Of a stretch of 64,000 nucleotides of DNA, positions 17,620-26,377 are shown piece after piece (position 1 is the first letter of the stretch; every line of letters begins with the position of its first letter). The position numbers and the translations under genes are program-made. Under the pieces are notes generated by a model that saw only the letters and a list, made by a program, of their open reading frames with translations, did no database searches and was not told the DNA's origin. Where the stretch lies: contig DFLF01000005.1 in the NCBI GenBank assembly GCA_002373675.1, forward strand, positions 81,667 through 145,666, given 5' to 3'. The DNA comes from Pseudobutyrivibrio sp. UBA3626. Lineage in GTDB: Bacteria; Bacillota; Clostridia; Lachnospirales; Lachnospiraceae.

Positions 17620-20181
17620 ATGCGTTCAAGAAGACGTCTACCAAGATTAGATAAAAAAACCAAAAAACAGATTTTAATAATGATTCTTATTTTTGTTGGC
17701 TCTATTATACTTTTTTCTGTTATTTTTAATTTCAAGAAAGTATATGCCACATCTGAAATGGATAACGCATCACTTCCAACAATTTCTTCAGAAGCATTCA
17801 ATACCAATATAGGTGAACTTCACGGTTATAAAGATGAAATGGATGCATGTTATATGCGTGATTCTGTAATACCTCTAGGTTCAGACAGAAAGCTTCCTCT
17901 TACCATTAATACACATGGTAATTCTATCAGTTCCATATCATATGAGATTCGTTCCACAGATATGGAGCGCAAAATTGCAGAGACCGAGGTAAAGGATTAC
18001 GATAAATCAAACTCCGATAATATTAACTTAAACCTTCAAATTGAGAATCTTACAGAAGAGGGTACTGAGTATTTATTCATTATCAAATTAAAATGTGACG
18101 GTGAAGATGTACGTTATTATACTCGAATCCTTATTCCATCAAATTGTCATGAGAAGGAGCTTTTCGACTTTGTAAAGAATTTCCATGACACATCGCTATA
18201 TGGAAATTACAACGATCTTGCAATGTATCTTGAGACTTCAGACAGTGCCAATCACGACACCCTATCTGAAGTAACACTTGCATCAACAGCAGATCAGGTT
18301 GGTTTCAGTGGTTTTGAAGCAACAGAAGTTGCCAAACCAATAATTGAAATCAAAGATATTAACTCAGATTACTGCGTATTCGAAATGCGGTATCAATTAC
18401 AGCTTAATGAAGACGGTAATGTATCTTTCTTTAATGTAAAAGAATACTACAAAGTCAGATACACTCAGGCAAGAATTTTCATATTGGATTATCGTCGTAA
18501 TATGGAAGAAATAATTAACGGACAGAAAATTGTCCAGGATAAAAATGTTATTAATCTGGGAGTTACTTCGAAGGATATTAATTATTTGTCTAATGAAGTT
18601 GGTACAATTACTTGTTTTGTGCAAGGCGGCGAGTTGTTCGAATATAACCAGAATGAGGGAAAACTAATTAAATTGTTTAGTTTTCTAGATAATAATTACA
18701 ACGACAGCCGTTGCTTCTATGATGAGCATTCAATTAAGATTCTTGCAATTAATGAAAACGGTGATGTTAATTTTGCAGTATATGGATATATGAACAGAGG
18801 CAAACATGAGGGCTACTGTGGAATAGACTTGTACAAATACGACGCAGCAACTGAAAAGACAATAGAAGAGGCTTTCGTTGCTACAACCTGTTCATACCAG
18901 ATTCTTAAAGCAAGTTTCTCTGATCTTCTGTACAAAGCAAATGACAAATACTTCTATGTAATGATATCAGGTAACTTGGTTAAGATTAATCTAAATAATG
19001 ATACAATGGAGACAATTCTTGAGGGATTAGATACTTCACAGTATGCAGCTTCAAGATCAGGACGATACATCGCCTATACAACCACACCTAACAAGGCGAC
19101 CTCTCTAATCGTTGAAGATTTAAGTGATGAAAGCAAGTTTACAATAAATGCAGGAACTAACCAATACATCAGACCTCTCGCATTCATGGACGAAGATCTG
19201 GTATATGGACTTGTAAATGCTGACGATGTAGATAGAAATGTGGCCGGTTCCATAATATATCCTGTCTCAGATATCTATATCGTGCAAATAACTTTACCAA
19301 CACGTCCAGTTCTAAAAGAGTACAAAAAAGATGGCTTCTATGTAACGAATGCAACCCTCAATTCATTTACTCTTTATCTGGACAGAGTCACAAAATCAGA
19401 CGGCGGATATGTAGAAGCAGAAGGAGATACAATTAAAAATAGTGCCGGCGAACTTGGTCGTGCAGTTGATTTTCAATTCAAAAAAGATCAAGTCAGAGGT
19501 GAGGTAACGCTACTTAAGAGTGCAAAAATGGATGACAAGAATCCTATACCCGCTTTCAATTCAACTACTGCTGCCACTCACTTTACAGGCTCAGACAATA
19601 CAATTACAGTTACGGCAAGTAACGCTAATGAAGAATACTTTGTATATGTTGGAAGCCAGGTACTTCTCGCTACTAACACCACATCAGATGCTATTCGATT
19701 TGCTGATGAGCAAATGGGAATTGTAGTAGATAATAATTCTTCCTACGTATGGAAGAAAGGAAAACAACCATATGTTAATGCATTTTCTAATCTAAGAGTT
19801 GGAGACCAGGATGCCAAGGCAGATACCATATCAAAGTGTATTAGTACAATGTTAGTTAAAGAAGGAATCAACGTTGAAGTAAACACCTATATTGAAAATG
19901 GGGATGGTGCATACGAAATACTAAAGAGCTTAATGAAAAATTATAATGTCCTAGACCTGACAGGATGTAACCTTAATGAAGTTCTCTACTATGTATCACA
20001 GGGAAGTCCGGTGCTCGCAATAACTGGTCCAGACAGCGCAGAACTAATCGTTGGATACGATGCAGGAAGTATTGTTACATATAATCCTAACAATAATGCA
20101 TATACAAGAATTGGTTCTGTAGAAGCTTCTGCAAAATACGAGTCTGATAATAACGTATTCATATCGTATGTTAAGAAATAA
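17620..20181 (+). CDS. large membrane-anchored extracellular protein, C39-like C-terminus
   Basis: An 853-residue protein not assigned to a characterised family. A basic N-terminus and one hydrophobic helix (about residues 15-35) anchor it, with nearly all of the chain outside. The middle (about 280-560) has repeated beta-propeller-like strands. The last 130 residues resemble the C39_2 peptidase fold (KCISTMLVKEG; SPVLAITGPDSAELIVGYD; VTYNPNN), but Ser-Ala replaces the usual His-Ala before the GYD motif, so catalysis is doubtful. The start is ATG 17620, 6 nt after AGAGGAG; the longer frame would begin with GTG inside the third palindrome. It may act as a substrate-binding or scaffold protein at the envelope. 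No partner gene is evident. Confidence 0.6.
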   Translation: MRSRRRLPRLDKKTKKQILIMILIFVGSIILFSVIFNFKKVYATSEMDNASLPTISSEAFNTNIGELHGYKDEMDACYMRDSVIPLGSDRKLPLTINTHGNSISSISYEIRSTDMERKIAETEVKDYDKSNSDNINLNLQIENLTEEGTEYLFIIKLKCDGEDVRYYTRILIPSNCHEKELFDFVKNFHDTSLYGNYNDLAMYLETSDSANHDTLSEVTLASTADQVGFSGFEATEVAKPIIEIKDINSDYCVFEMRYQLQLNEDGNVSFFNVKEYYKVRYTQARIFILDYRRNMEEIINGQKIVQDKNVINLGVTSKDINYLSNEVGTITCFVQGGELFEYNQNEGKLIKLFSFLDNNYNDSRCFYDEHSIKILAINENGDVNFAVYGYMNRGKHEGYCGIDLYKYDAATEKTIEEAFVATTCSYQILKASFSDLLYKANDKYFYVMISGNLVKINLNNDTMETILEGLDTSQYAASRSGRYIAYTTTPNKATSLIVEDLSDESKFTINAGTNQYIRPLAFMDEDLVYGLVNADDVDRNVAGSIIYPVSDIYIVQITLPTRPVLKEYKKDGFYVTNATLNSFTLYLDRVTKSDGGYVEAEGDTIKNSAGELGRAVDFQFKKDQVRGEVTLLKSAKMDDKNPIPAFNSTTAATHFTGSDNTITVTASNANEEYFVYVGSQVLLATNTTSDAIRFADEQMGIVVDNNSSYVWKKGKQPYVNAFSNLRVGDQDAKADTISKCISTMLVKEGINVEVNTYIENGDGAYEILKSLMKNYNVLDLTGCNLNEVLYYVSQGSPVLAITGPDSAELIVGYDAGSIVTYNPNNNAYTRIGSVEASAKYESDNNVFISYVKK

Positions 20182-20197
20182 GCAGAAATAGATAGCA

Positions 20198-21169
20198 TTA
20201 AAGTATCATTGCTATAAGAGGTATGGTAAATACTGTTAATAGTGTAGTTATAAATGTAATCTGTGCCATAAATTTCTCATCGCCATCATACTCTACACAA
20301 AGCATTGTACCTGCTGTCGCAACTGGCATAGCAGCAATAATAACAGTTTCACCAAGAAGCAAATCATTGCCCTGACAAATTGGCATATAAATAAAATACA
20401 TAAGAACAGGCGTAACTATTACCTGAATGAAGGCAAATAGATACGCCTTTACATTTGTAAACATTTCTTTAAATGGCATTTCTGCAAGCGCTGCGCCGAT
20501 TACAAGTAGAGCGCCTGGTGTTGTAATTCCACCTAATATGTCAAATGTGTCAGCAAGAAAGTCAGGTCCCTGAAATCCTGTGACTCCCATAATAACACAT
20601 AGTATTGCAGCAATCATTGCTGGAGTCAGAATTAATTTACCAATTTTTCTAACAAAAATTCTAAGGGTACTCTCTTCAGATTCCGCTACGTTCTTAACCT
20701 TTTCCCTGACATTGTAACCAGACAACATTGCTATACCAAGTGAATAACATAGAAGGTTAAACGGCATATTGAATATACTTGTGTAAAATGCTGATTCAGC
20801 GCCGAAAACTGCATATGTTACAGGAAAACCTATGAAGCCAACATTGGCAAACATTATGCCAAATTCCGCTGCTCCTTTTTGCTGGCCCTTAAGTCTAAGT
20901 ATTAAAGAAGTTCCCTTTGCCAAGGCAAAAAGAACAACATATGTTGAAAATGCAATTAATAGAATAAAAAGAATCTCGCTTGTAGATGGAAGATTCTCTG
21001 AATTCATTACAGATGATAGAATTGTACAAGGCATAGATATATTGATAATAATCTTAGACAGTGCCGCCTTCACGTTTGATCCAAGTATCTTAGCCTTTGC
21101 AGCGATATATCCAATTATTATTATCAGAAATAATTCTGACATCTTAATGAAAACAGGTAAAAAATCCAT
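20198..21169 (-). CDS. AEC-family (auxin efflux carrier type) permease
   Basis: A 323-residue membrane protein with about ten hydrophobic segments and the two-half layout of the AEC family (PIN-like). The N-terminus is MDFLPVFIKMSELFLIIIIG, and GITTPGALLVIGAALAEMPF marks the second half. Firmicute members carry organic acids. It is the last gene of the leftward uronate operon, starting 8 bp after eda with its ribosome binding site GAGGAA inside the eda end. This position suggests transport of uronates or of an acid made from them, which is an inference. Its stop faces that of the 853-residue membrane protein across 16 bp, with no clear terminator. Confidence 0.82.
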   Translation of the reverse strand: MDFLPVFIKMSELFLIIIIGYIAAKAKILGSNVKAALSKIIINISMPCTILSSVMNSENLPSTSEILFILLIAFSTYVVLFALAKGTSLILRLKGQQKGAAEFGIMFANVGFIGFPVTYAVFGAESAFYTSIFNMPFNLLCYSLGIAMLSGYNVREKVKNVAESEESTLRIFVRKIGKLILTPAMIAAILCVIMGVTGFQGPDFLADTFDILGGITTPGALLVIGAALAEMPFKEMFTNVKAYLFAFIQVIVTPVLMYFIYMPICQGNDLLLGETVIIAAMPVATAGTMLCVEYDGDEKFMAQITFITTLLTVFTIPLIAMIL

Positions 21170-21177
21170 TACTTCCT

Positions 21178-21810
21178 CTACTTGTACTTATTTGCCAATT
21201 CACTCGCTTCATTACAAAGCTTAGTGATTTCGTCAAACTTTCCTTCCTTTATCAAATCTTTTTTAACCATCCAGCTTCCGCCACATGCTATTATACACTT
21301 TTCTTTAAGATAATTCTCTACATTTTTTGGAGAAATTCCACCAGTAGGCATAAACCTTACATTTCCATAAGGAGCAGAAATAGCCTTGATATAGCCTATG
21401 CCACCTGCTTGCTCTGCCGGAAAAAACTTAACCACATTAAGACCATTCTCTAATGCAAGTTCTACGTTGGATGGATTAGCACAACCTGGTATTATTATTA
21501 TATTATTTTTTACACAATACTCAATAACCTTAGGATTACTGCCTGGTGTTACTATGAACTTAGCACCGGCCTTAACTGCCTCATCCACCTGTCCAATTGT
21601 CAGGACAGTGCCAGCGCCCACTAACATATCAGGACATTTCTTACTGATTAATTCTATTGCTCCCTTAGCAGCAGATGTTCTAAATGTTATCTCGGCAATA
21701 TTGATACCACCTTTCATCATCGCCTCTGCCAAAGGAAGGGCATCCTTCTCGTCATCTATTACAACAACAGGAACAATCTTGGCATTTTCAATCTCTTTTA
21801 ATACTTCCAT
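21178..21810 (-). CDS. eda: KDPG (KHG) aldolase
   Basis: A 210-residue class I aldolase. It splits 2-keto-3-deoxy-6-phosphogluconate into pyruvate and glyceraldehyde-3-phosphate, the last step of the uronate route in this locus. The Schiff-base lysine is in NVVKFFPAEQAGG, the catalytic Glu in AEITFRTSAA, and the phosphate-binding loop in MPTGGIS. Length and motifs are typical. It follows uxaC by 24 bp and precedes the AEC permease by 8 bp. It receives KDPG from the divergently encoded KdgK. Confidence 0.95.
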   Translation of the reverse strand: MEVLKEIENAKIVPVVVIDDEKDALPLAEAMMKGGINIAEITFRTSAAKGAIELISKKCPDMLVGAGTVLTIGQVDEAVKAGAKFIVTPGSNPKVIEYCVKNNIIIIPGCANPSNVELALENGLNVVKFFPAEQAGGIGYIKAISAPYGNVRFMPTGGISPKNVENYLKEKCIIACGGSWMVKKDLIKEGKFDEITKLCNEASELANKYK

Positions 21811-21834
21811 CTTCTATCCCTCTCTTATACATAT

Positions 21835-23253
21835 CTACTTCTTCATATATTCTCTTATATTGTTAGAACATATATCTCTTATTATTTCGCTGAGTACTTC
21901 TTTATCAAATGGATACTCTCCGTTTTCCACAAGGTTTCCTATATAATTACAGAGAATTCTTCTGAAATACTCGTGTCTTGTGAAGCTAAGCATACTTCTT
22001 GAATCAGTTACCATTCCAACGAAATTGGCAAGTACACCCGATTCCGCGAATGACTCAAGCTGGCTCTCCATACCCCTCTTGTGGTCAAGTACCCACCACG
22101 CTGAACCCAATTGAATCTTGCTTCTTGCTTCACTGTTTTGGAAATTGCCTAGCATAGTGGCAATAGTTGTATTGTCCTTAGAATTGAGGTTGTAGATAAC
22201 TGTCTTAGGAAGACCATCTCCATACTCCATAGCATCCAGCAAGCCAGAAAGCTGAGACGCATAACTGAAATCATCTGCACTGTCGAATCCACTATCAACT
22301 CCAATCTTCTCAAAGCTCTTCGTAGAGTTATTACGAAGTGCTCCTATATGAAGCTGCATAATCCATCCACGCTTGTAATAATTAGAAGCAAGATATGTTA
22401 GCAGATAACTTCTATATACTTTTGCTTCATATTGAGAAACCTCTTCACCATTATGCTTCTTCTCAAAAATGCTATTAATTAATTCTTCTACAGATACACC
22501 TGACTTATTATCAATAAAATCTTCATATACATATCCTTCAAGGCTATGATCTGAAATTCTACATCCTACTTCTTCAAAATAATCCATTCTGTCGACTAAT
22601 GCCTTGCATAGATTATCACAAGAATTAATAGAGTAACCTACTGTTTTTTCTAAATCTGCCAAATATTCATTATAATCTTCTCTTAATATATTAAGCGCTT
22701 TATCCGGGCGAAATGTAGGTCGAACTTTAAACCTCTTCTCTTCGGCCTGAAGCTTCTTGTGATACTCCAAATTATCCACAGGGTCATCTGTGGTACATAG
22801 TTCTATCACATTCATCTTAACTAATAATTCCCTCGGTCGAAAATCCTCTAGACTCAGCTTATTATTTGCAATGTCCCAGAACTCTTCTGCTGTCTTATAT
22901 GTAAGTGGCTTATCATAATCAAAGTATCTCTTCATCTCAAGATGATTCCAATGATATAGTGGACTGCCAATAAGACGCGGTACAGTTTCCGCCCATTTTG
23001 CATACTTATCATAATCACTGGCATCACCTGTTACATATTTCTCATCTATACCATTGCTTCGCATTGCGCGCCACTTGTAATGGTCATGGCCAAGCCAGAC
23101 TTCTGTAATATTATCATAGTTCCTGTTCTCATATATCTCTTTTGCACTCAAGTGATTATGAAAATCAATAATTGGCTCTTTCCTGGCTATGTTATACAAC
23201 CACTTGGCTGTGTCTGATTGTAGTAGGAAATCATCGCTTAAAAACTCTTTCAT
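21835..23253 (-). CDS. uxaC: glucuronate (uronate) isomerase
   Basis: UxaC, 472 residues. It isomerises D-glucuronate to D-fructuronate (and galacturonate to tagaturonate). It is an amidohydrolase-superfamily TIM barrel with metal motif DFHNHLSAKEI near residue 28 and later conserved LHIGALRNN, SGFDSADD and LGSAWWVLDHKRGMESQ. The start is ATG-AAA-GAG at 23253, 7 nt after AAGGAG. An upstream in-frame extension of 23 codons to 23322 is translation of the intergenic palindromic repeat and is rejected. It is the third gene of the uxuA-uxuB-uxaC-eda-permease operon. Confidence 0.96.
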   Translation of the reverse strand: MKEFLSDDFLLQSDTAKWLYNIARKEPIIDFHNHLSAKEIYENRNYDNITEVWLGHDHYKWRAMRSNGIDEKYVTGDASDYDKYAKWAETVPRLIGSPLYHWNHLEMKRYFDYDKPLTYKTAEEFWDIANNKLSLEDFRPRELLVKMNVIELCTTDDPVDNLEYHKKLQAEEKRFKVRPTFRPDKALNILREDYNEYLADLEKTVGYSINSCDNLCKALVDRMDYFEEVGCRISDHSLEGYVYEDFIDNKSGVSVEELINSIFEKKHNGEEVSQYEAKVYRSYLLTYLASNYYKRGWIMQLHIGALRNNSTKSFEKIGVDSGFDSADDFSYASQLSGLLDAMEYGDGLPKTVIYNLNSKDNTTIATMLGNFQNSEARSKIQLGSAWWVLDHKRGMESQLESFAESGVLANFVGMVTDSRSMLSFTRHEYFRRILCNYIGNLVENGEYPFDKEVLSEIIRDICSNNIREYMKK

Positions 23254-23283
23254 ACTATATCTCCTTATGTCTCCCAAAAACCA

Positions 23284-23353
23284 ACATTTCACTTCGTGAA
23301 ATGTCGCCGCGTCGTAAGGCATCCCCCATGCTTCGCATGGTACCCCTTACGAC
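23284..23353. repeat. two-hairpin palindromic element between uxuB and uxaC
   Basis: Hairpin 1 is ACATTTCAC-TTC-GTGAAATGT (23284-23304), followed by CGCC. Hairpin 2 has outer stem GTCGTAAGG (23311-23319)/CCTTACGAC (23345-23353) around inner CCATGC-TTC-GCATGG (23326-23340). It has the same order, loops and tail as the element at 39144-39247. It lies within the operon, so it will be transcribed between two cistrons. Confidence 0.92.
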
Positions 23354-23356
23354 ATA

Positions 23357-24205
23357 TCAAACTCCTGAATAAGCAGCGAAGCCACCGTCAATTGGTACTA
23401 CAACGCCTGTTACGAATCCAGACATCTTAGAATTAACTAAGTATAATAATGTTCCATTTATTTCTTCTGCTTCTCCAAAACGTCCCATTGGCGTTGCATT
23501 AAGAATCTTGTTACTACGCTCTGTTGGATTTCCATCCTTATCAAATAGTAAATCTCTATTCTGATTAGTTACAAAGAATCCCGGTGCTAATGCGTTAACC
23601 CTGATTCCAACCTTGGAGAAATGAACAGCCAGCCACTGTGTAAAGTTGGATATAGCCGACTTGGCGCCTGAATATGCCGGAATCTTCGTAAGAGGTGTAA
23701 ATGCGTTCATGGAAGATACATTAATGACACAACAGTCTTTTCTTCCAATCATATCTTTGGCAAATACCTGTGTGGGAAGCAATGTTCCTATAAAGTTAAG
23801 ATTGAATACGAACTCAACACCACCCTGGTCTAAGTCAAAGAAAGATACAATATCCTCTTTCTCATCATCACCGATTTCAAAGTACTCATTAGTAGTATTA
23901 GCTCTTGCATTATTACCGCCTGCTCCATTAAGAAGAATATCACATGAACCCAAGTCTTCTAATACTGCTGCATGTACTTCTTCAAGACTTCCTTTGTCAA
24001 GTACATTTGCCTTGTAGCCTTTTGCAATAAATCCTTCATCTTCAATCGCCTTAGCAGCTTTTTTTGCCGCTTCTTCATTAAGATCCAAAAGTGCCACCTT
24101 AGCTCCCTGCTCTGCCAAAGTCTTTGCAAACATTGAACATAGCACTCCGCCTGCTCCTGTTACAACTGCTACCTTACCATTAATATCAAGTCCAAAATCC
24201 TGCAT
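23357..24205 (-). CDS. uxuB: D-mannonate oxidoreductase (fructuronate reductase), SDR type
   Basis: A 282-residue short-chain dehydrogenase. In this operon it should reduce D-fructuronate to D-mannonate with NAD(P)H. The cofactor motif is VVTGAGGVLCSMFAKTLA, NAG-equivalent NGAGGNNAR, catalytic Ser in VINVSSMNAFTP, and YxxxK as YSGAKSAI. This SDR type replaces the unrelated long-chain UxuB of E. coli; the symbol is used for function. It lies 3 bp downstream of uxuA, and the palindromic element separates it from uxaC. Confidence 0.88.
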   Translation of the reverse strand: MQDFGLDINGKVAVVTGAGGVLCSMFAKTLAEQGAKVALLDLNEEAAKKAAKAIEDEGFIAKGYKANVLDKGSLEEVHAAVLEDLGSCDILLNGAGGNNARANTTNEYFEIGDDEKEDIVSFFDLDQGGVEFVFNLNFIGTLLPTQVFAKDMIGRKDCCVINVSSMNAFTPLTKIPAYSGAKSAISNFTQWLAVHFSKVGIRVNALAPGFFVTNQNRDLLFDKDGNPTERSNKILNATPMGRFGEAEEINGTLLYLVNSKMSGFVTGVVVPIDGGFAAYSGV

Positions 24206-24208
24206 CTT

Positions 24209-25264
24209 CTAATCCTCCTTACCTGCTTTTTCTACTGCTTCAAAAAGTCCGTTAATATAAGTTGCACCAAGTGCTCTGTCATACAGACCGTATCCTGCTC
24301 GTCCTGTCTCTCCCCAAATCATCCTTCCGTGATCGGGTCTTACATATCCGTCAAAACCGCCATCCACAAGAGCCTTGACAATCTCATACATATCAAGGCT
24401 TCCATCCTTGGATAGATGTCCCGACTCTTCAAATCCATTATCTAATATCTTCACATTTCTTAGATGTGCAAAATGTATTCTTCCCATCTTGGAATATTTA
24501 TAAGCCATCTTAACAACATCATTCTTATTAGAACATCCAAGGGAACCTGTACAAAGAGTGATGCCATGATGCTTGTCATCCTCTAGTGCCAGAAATCTGT
24601 CAAGATTCTTCTCATCTGTAATTATTCTCGGTAGACCAAAGATACTCCAACAAGGGTCATCTTCGTGAATTGCCATATATACATCACACTCACTAGCCAC
24701 GGGAATTATCCTATGTATAAAATATGCAAGGTTTTCCCACAACTGATCCTCTGTCATCTCATTATACTCAGATACCACTTGTGCTAACTCCTCGGGAGTA
24801 TAGCTTGCGTCCCATCCCGGAAGAGTAAGATCTGAATCGGACTTAAGAGGATTAACCTTATCAACCTCTTCCTGATAATATACAAGGGATGTTGAGCCGT
24901 CTTTATTAACATGATCTAGGCTTGTTCTTGTCCAGTCAAATACAGGCATGAAATTATAACAGATGCATTTTACTCCTGCTTTAGCTACTCTTCTTATATT
25001 CTCACAATAATTATCAATCAGTTTATCACGACTGGGTTTGCCAAGCTTGATGTCCTCGTGAACAGGGATTGATTCTATTACTTCATATGATAATCCTTTT
25101 TCCTTAACCAGCTTAGCTTGTCTGTCAATAGCTTCCTGTGGCCAGACTTCGCCCACAGGGACGTCATATATTGCAGTTACAATAGAGTCCATTCCGGGAA
25201 TCTGTGCAATGTTGTCCAAAGTTACCTGGTCGTCTTCTCCGTACCACCTAAATGAAAGTTTCAT
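24209..25264 (-). CDS. uxuA: mannonate dehydratase
   Basis: A 351-residue TIM-barrel metalloenzyme that dehydrates D-mannonate to 2-keto-3-deoxygluconate. The N-terminus MKLSFRWYGEDDQVTLDNIA is typical, as are CYNFMPVFDWTRTS, MAIHEDDPCWSIFGLPRI and YVRPDHGRMIWGE, which hold the metal-binding His and Cys residues. It is the first gene of the leftward uronate operon. Its promoter lies in the 222-bp region shared with the AraC-family regulator gene. Confidence 0.97.
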   Translation of the reverse strand: MKLSFRWYGEDDQVTLDNIAQIPGMDSIVTAIYDVPVGEVWPQEAIDRQAKLVKEKGLSYEVIESIPVHEDIKLGKPSRDKLIDNYCENIRRVAKAGVKCICYNFMPVFDWTRTSLDHVNKDGSTSLVYYQEEVDKVNPLKSDSDLTLPGWDASYTPEELAQVVSEYNEMTEDQLWENLAYFIHRIIPVASECDVYMAIHEDDPCWSIFGLPRIITDEKNLDRFLALEDDKHHGITLCTGSLGCSNKNDVVKMAYKYSKMGRIHFAHLRNVKILDNGFEESGHLSKDGSLDMYEIVKALVDGGFDGYVRPDHGRMIWGETGRAGYGLYDRALGATYINGLFEAVEKAGKED

Positions 25265-25366
25265 AATTGGCTTCCTTTCCTTAATATAGTCTACTTATGA
25301 TGTATCAGCACAAGAACCTGTAACCATTATTCAGTGATGGTTGCTTTGCTTATGTCTTATACGACC

Positions 25367-25395
25367 ATTATAGTACAATAATTGCAAAATGTAAT
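25367..25395 (-). promoter_or_regulatory. promoter of the uxuA operon
   Basis: Reading leftward: -35 ATTACA (25395-25390), 17-bp spacer, -10 TATAAT (25372-25367). The start would be near 25360, leaving about 95 nt of leader before uxuA. Confidence 0.6.
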
Positions 25396-25426
25396 TGCAT
25401 AAATAGCACAAAACATTGCAAATTGT
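25381..25426. promoter_or_regulatory. direct repeats, candidate AraC-regulator operator
   Basis: ATTGCAAAATGT (25381-25392) and ATTGCAAATTGT (25415-25426) are direct repeats 34 bp apart, about three helical turns. The first overlaps the -35/spacer of the uxuA promoter. AraC proteins commonly bind direct half-sites, so the adjacent regulator is the natural candidate; this is an inference. Confidence 0.45.
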
Positions 25427-25486
25427 CTACAGCCATTGTATCATTCAGGGTAAGAAAGTATATTAGTTAATATAGAGGACAAAAGT

Positions 25487-26377
25487 ATGGAAGCATTATT
25501 CAATTCATTTTCATCAAGACAGATTATGCACGGTGAGACTTTAGAATTCTTTCATTATAAAGACGTGACGTTAGACAAAATCCAACCTCACTTCCACAAT
25601 CATTACGAATTCTATTTCTTCTTAGATGGTGACACTAATTACAACGTGGGAAATAAGAAGTTCCATTTAAAAAAGGGCGACTTTCTTATTATTAAGCCCG
25701 GTTTATTACACTTCCCGGAAGTAAAATTCACCGACGAGAATAAGACTTATGAACGATTCGTAATATGGGCAAGCGATACATACATTAACGAACTATCCAT
25801 AAAAGATGATGGAATTCTTAAAGTATTTAGCAAGATTACGAAAAAAGGTCTATGTCACTTTCGTCCTGATACCAGGAATAAGACGATTATTCTTAACATA
25901 TTAGAAGACATGACTTCTGAGATGGATGAGAAAAGTGTCGGATATAAATTTGCAATTGAATCCCTCTTCATGCAACTTATTATCCGACTATGTAGAGTGA
26001 TTAGTACTCGTAACACATTTCGCCAAGAAACTGTTAGCCCTGATTTGTATTCATCTATTATCAGGTACATTCACTCGCATATTAAAGATACCCTTAGTAT
26101 TGATGACTTAAGTTCACAATTCTATGTAAGTAGAAGTTACATATCCAAGGTAGTCAAAGAACATTTGAACACACCTGTGCACAAATACATTGTCAAGGTT
26201 AAGATTGAAAATGTTCTATCTCAAGTAAGACAAGGCTCCCCTCTTACTGCTACTGCAGAAGAATATGGATTCGATAACTATTCGACATTTTACAGAGAGT
26301 GTAAGAAGATATATGGAAAAAGCCCAAAAGATATCATAAGAGATAATATTATTAAGGAGGATAATGATGATGTTTGA
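25487..26377 (+). CDS. AraC-family transcriptional regulator of the uronate locus
   Basis: A 296-residue regulator. An N-terminal cupin ligand-binding domain (about 20-110: PHFHNHYEFYFFLDGDTNY, FLIIKPGLLHFPEV) precedes two C-terminal helix-turn-helix motifs (about 190-285), ending in YGFDNYSTFYRECKKIYGKS, a standard AraC tail. It is divergent from uxuA and translationally coupled to kdgK (14-bp overlap). I infer it senses a uronate or KDG-type intermediate and controls both arms. GAGGAC lies 7 nt before the ATG. Confidence 0.85.
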   Translation: MEALFNSFSSRQIMHGETLEFFHYKDVTLDKIQPHFHNHYEFYFFLDGDTNYNVGNKKFHLKKGDFLIIKPGLLHFPEVKFTDENKTYERFVIWASDTYINELSIKDDGILKVFSKITKKGLCHFRPDTRNKTIILNILEDMTSEMDEKSVGYKFAIESLFMQLIIRLCRVISTRNTFRQETVSPDLYSSIIRYIHSHIKDTLSIDDLSSQFYVSRSYISKVVKEHLNTPVHKYIVKVKIENVLSQVRQGSPLTATAEEYGFDNYSTFYRECKKIYGKSPKDIIRDNIIKEDNDDV

